Positions 62,393 through 64,000 of a stretch of DNA of 64,000 nucleotides are shown here, one piece after another. The notes under the pieces were generated by a model. It was not told the DNA's origin. It ran no database searches and worked only from the letters and a program-made list of their open reading frames with translations. The translations under genes were made by a program, and so were the position numbers. The DNA comes from Ignavibacteria bacterium (GTDB lineage Bacteria; Bacteroidota; Ignavibacteria; SZUA-365): assembly GCA_002869275.1 (NCBI GenBank), contig PKTF01000405.1, positions 1-64,000 of the forward strand, read 5' to 3'. Position 1 is the stretch's first letter. Each line of letters starts with the position of its first letter.

Positions 62393-63424
62393 ATGCAGCC
62401 CGACTCCCCTCCCTTGCTCGACGTACGAAATCTGACTACGACGTTTGAAACCGACGAAGGGGTTGCCAATGCGGTGGATGATGTGTCGTTCAGTCTGTAC
62501 AAGGGTGAAACTCTCGGTATTGTCGGGGAGTCCGGCTGTGGCAAGACGGTCACGGCGATGTCCATCATGCGGTTGATTCGCTCGCCCGGCCATATCGCCG
62601 GCGGAGAGATCATCCTCAACGGACGCAACCTGCTCGACCTGACAGAGAGAGAGATGCGTTCGGTACGCGGCAACGAGGTCGGAATGGTGTTTCAGGAAGC
62701 GATGACTTCTCTGAATCCGGTGTTCACCATCGGTGACCAGCTGACGGAAGTCTCTCTCTACCACCGTGGCAGCAGCTGGTCAGACGCCTACGACTGTTCC
62801 GTCGACATGCTGGCGCGTGTCGGCATTTCCGATCCCCACGCGGTCATGACATCCTATCCCCATCAACTATCCGGGGGGATGCGTCAGCGCGCACTCATCG
62901 CCATGGGACTGGTGGCAAATCCAGGTCTCCTCATTCTCGATGAGCCCACGACAGCGATCGACGTGACGGTGCAGGCGCAGGTGCTCAACCTCATCAACGA
63001 TCTGAAAAAAGAATTCGGAATGACCGTCCTGCTTATCACGCATGACCTGGGCGTGGTTGCGGAGGTGTGCGATCGCGTCGCGATCATGTATGCTTCACAC
63101 ATCGTGGAGTGCGGCACGGTGCATAATATTTATCATTCCCCCCGACATCCGTATACATTGGGACTTCTTGCATCCATCCCTTCTTTTCACCTTCCGAAAG
63201 AAATACTGACCATCATTCCCGGTCAGGTACCTCGCCCGACCAATTATCCTCCCGGGTGCAATTTTCATTCCCGTTGTAACTTCGCTACGGAATCCTGTGT
63301 CATACATGAGCCGACGATGACGGAAATGAGCAGCCAGCATCACATCGCCTGCTGGAACTGGGAAGACGTCACTCCGCCCGCGAGCCTCCATCGCGCCGGT
63401 ATCGGCGACCGGAACTGTGAATAA
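62393..63424 (+). CDS. Oligopeptide/dipeptide ABC transporter ATP-binding protein (DppD/OppD type)
   Basis: 343 residues. Walker A GESGCGKT (45-52), Q-loop VFQEAMTSLNPVF, signature LSGGMRQRALIAMG, Walker B LLILDEPTTAID and the switch His in LITHDLGVVAE. The C-terminal oligopeptide extension has the cysteine-bearing CNFHSRCNFATESC that in DppD-type ATPases binds an iron-sulfur or metal site. The permeases, binding protein and second ATPase are not next to it in the window. ATG 62393 was chosen over a frame reaching back into the divergent carboxyltransferase. Confidence 0.92.
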   Translation: MQPDSPPLLDVRNLTTTFETDEGVANAVDDVSFSLYKGETLGIVGESGCGKTVTAMSIMRLIRSPGHIAGGEIILNGRNLLDLTEREMRSVRGNEVGMVFQEAMTSLNPVFTIGDQLTEVSLYHRGSSWSDAYDCSVDMLARVGISDPHAVMTSYPHQLSGGMRQRALIAMGLVANPGLLILDEPTTAIDVTVQAQVLNLINDLKKEFGMTVLLITHDLGVVAEVCDRVAIMYASHIVECGTVHNIYHSPRHPYTLGLLASIPSFHLPKEILTIIPGQVPRPTNYPPGCNFHSRCNFATESCVIHEPTMTEMSSQHHIACWNWEDVTPPASLHRAGIGDRNCE

Positions 63425-63535
63425 TATTCCCTTGTTATTGAATCTGATAGCTCTTAACGTCATCTAACTGATTGACTTGTCTCGCTTAAGAGACCCCGTA
63501 CAAAAAAACAACGCTACTCTCCACGAGGAATCTCT

Positions 63536-64000
63536 ATGATCAGGACGATTCTCACTGTCTTTTCCATTCTCATGCTGACGGCAGGCCTGAACGCCCAGCA
63601 CACGCACGAGGACGAAGGAATTGCCATCCCTCTCCCCAACCAGCTGAAGCTGGTCACGCAGGCAGATGTGCAGGAAAGCATGTCTCTGAGCAAGGCGCAT
63701 AACGCCTTCCGCAGCTTTGCTGTCAATAACAGCGACTGGGAGTTCCGCTATGACGCCATGCGGCGCACACCGCATCGCGCATGGGGTTCCGGTATCCGCA
63801 TTGAAGGATATCCTTCGATCAACCTGCTCAATGCCCCGCAGGCAGGAAAGCAGTTCATCGACACCCATGCTGGCATCTTGAACGTCAATCCCGCCAATCT
63901 GCGCCTTCTCTACTCGGAGATCGTGAGCGGAAAGGCCTATCAGAAATACATACAGACCTATAACGGCATCGATGTTCTTGACTCGTATGTCGATCTGCGC
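63536..64000 (+). CDS. Secreted protein with probable FTP/protease-propeptide-like start (cut by window edge)
   Basis: The first 155 codons are in the window and the frame is open at the edge. A signal peptide (MIRTILTVFSILMLTAGLNA) is followed by IPLPNQLKLVTQADVQESM and, at 95-150, INLLNAPQAGKQFIDTHAGIL and QKYIQTYNGIDVLDSYVDLR. This pattern, helices then a QxYxGixVxgs-like strand, resembles the fungalysin/thermolysin propeptide (FTP). If so the full protein is a secreted M4/M36 metalloprotease. GAGGAA precedes the ATG by 6 bases. The 111-base gap upstream holds only a weak 5-bp hairpin. Confidence 0.7.
   Translation, partial: MIRTILTVFSILMLTAGLNAQHTHEDEGIAIPLPNQLKLVTQADVQESMSLSKAHNAFRSFAVNNSDWEFRYDAMRRTPHRAWGSGIRIEGYPSINLLNAPQAGKQFIDTHAGILNVNPANLRLLYSEIVSGKAYQKYIQTYNGIDVLDSYVDLR

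Noticed and set aside
63464-63868. A 134-codon minus-strand open frame at the right edge
   Set aside because: It is antisense to the signal-peptide-bearing gene at 63536-64000, which has a GAGGAA ribosome site and better coding character.
1-64000. CRISPR arrays, tRNA/rRNA genes, transposases or attachment sites
   Set aside because: I looked in all intergenic gaps and saw no regular repeats, cloverleaf sequences or mobile-element genes; none of the gaps is long enough for rRNA.

Overview
This 64-kb window is a compact bacterial chromosome segment of about 56% G+C. The gene content points to the Bacteroidota/Chlorobiota (FCB) side of the tree. The signs are a secreted hydrolase with a type IX secretion sorting tail, an OmpP1/FadL porin, a DUF4296 lipoprotein, SGNH lipoproteins of the GNSLTAG type and a pyruvoyl-dependent arginine decarboxylase. 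Shine-Dalgarno sequences (GGAGG, AAGGAG) are frequent, and the promoters I could find look like ordinary sigma-70 sites with 17-bp spacers. Both argue for a Chlorobi/Ignavibacteria-like lineage rather than a classical Bacteroides. The lineage call is inference. I saw no tRNA, rRNA, CRISPR array, insertion sequence or prophage.

Layout. (1) 1-8196, minus strand: a tightly packed cell-surface glycan locus with two PIG-L deacetylases (one cytosolic and cut by the window edge, one secreted), two GNAT-type acyltransferases, a hexapeptide O-acetyltransferase, a flippase, two glycosyltransferases and a T9SS-sorted SGNH hydrolase. (2) 8217-13449, minus: two large iron-sulfur proteins of the 2-hydroxyacyl-CoA dehydratase activase / double-cubane type. 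(3) 13675-16841, plus: NfeD protease, slipin and an SNase-type lipoprotein, closed by a terminator that lies inside the opposing brkB gene. (4) 16804-20054, minus: purL and brkB. (5) 20207-24896, minus: biotin carboxylase, biotin carrier, FadL porin and SGNH lipoprotein, perhaps a lipid-uptake and acyl-CoA carboxylation operon. (6) 25000-33855, minus: mutS2, exbD-exbD-exbB, nanE, a YIP1-like protein and secA. (7) 33898-37342: a small secreted protein, a possible sugar-binding secreted protein and divergent dacB. (8) 37388-46653, minus: the classical pnp-rpsO-ribF-truB-rbfA-infB-nusA-rimP transcription/translation operon, with a terminator-like hairpin directly after its promoter. (9) 46804-49078, plus: smpB, tyrS and arginine decarboxylase. 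(10) 49118-54265, minus: seven genes that overlap or nearly touch, from acylphosphatase and ispF to lnt, threonine aldolase and a thioesterase. (11) 54432-57310, plus: a Tat-exported TldD-like protein that has lost its zinc motif, with a PmbA-like partner. (12) 57293-64000: EamA transporter, DUF4296 lipoprotein, an NtrC-type regulator in one operon with an acyl-CoA carboxyltransferase, an oligopeptide ABC ATPase and the start of a secreted protein.

Most of the window is housekeeping. The parts least covered by standard knowledge are the split activase system and its structured leader, the inactivated TldD/PmbA pair, the deacetylase-acyltransferase glycan locus, and several regulatory arrangements in which coding and control sequences overlap.
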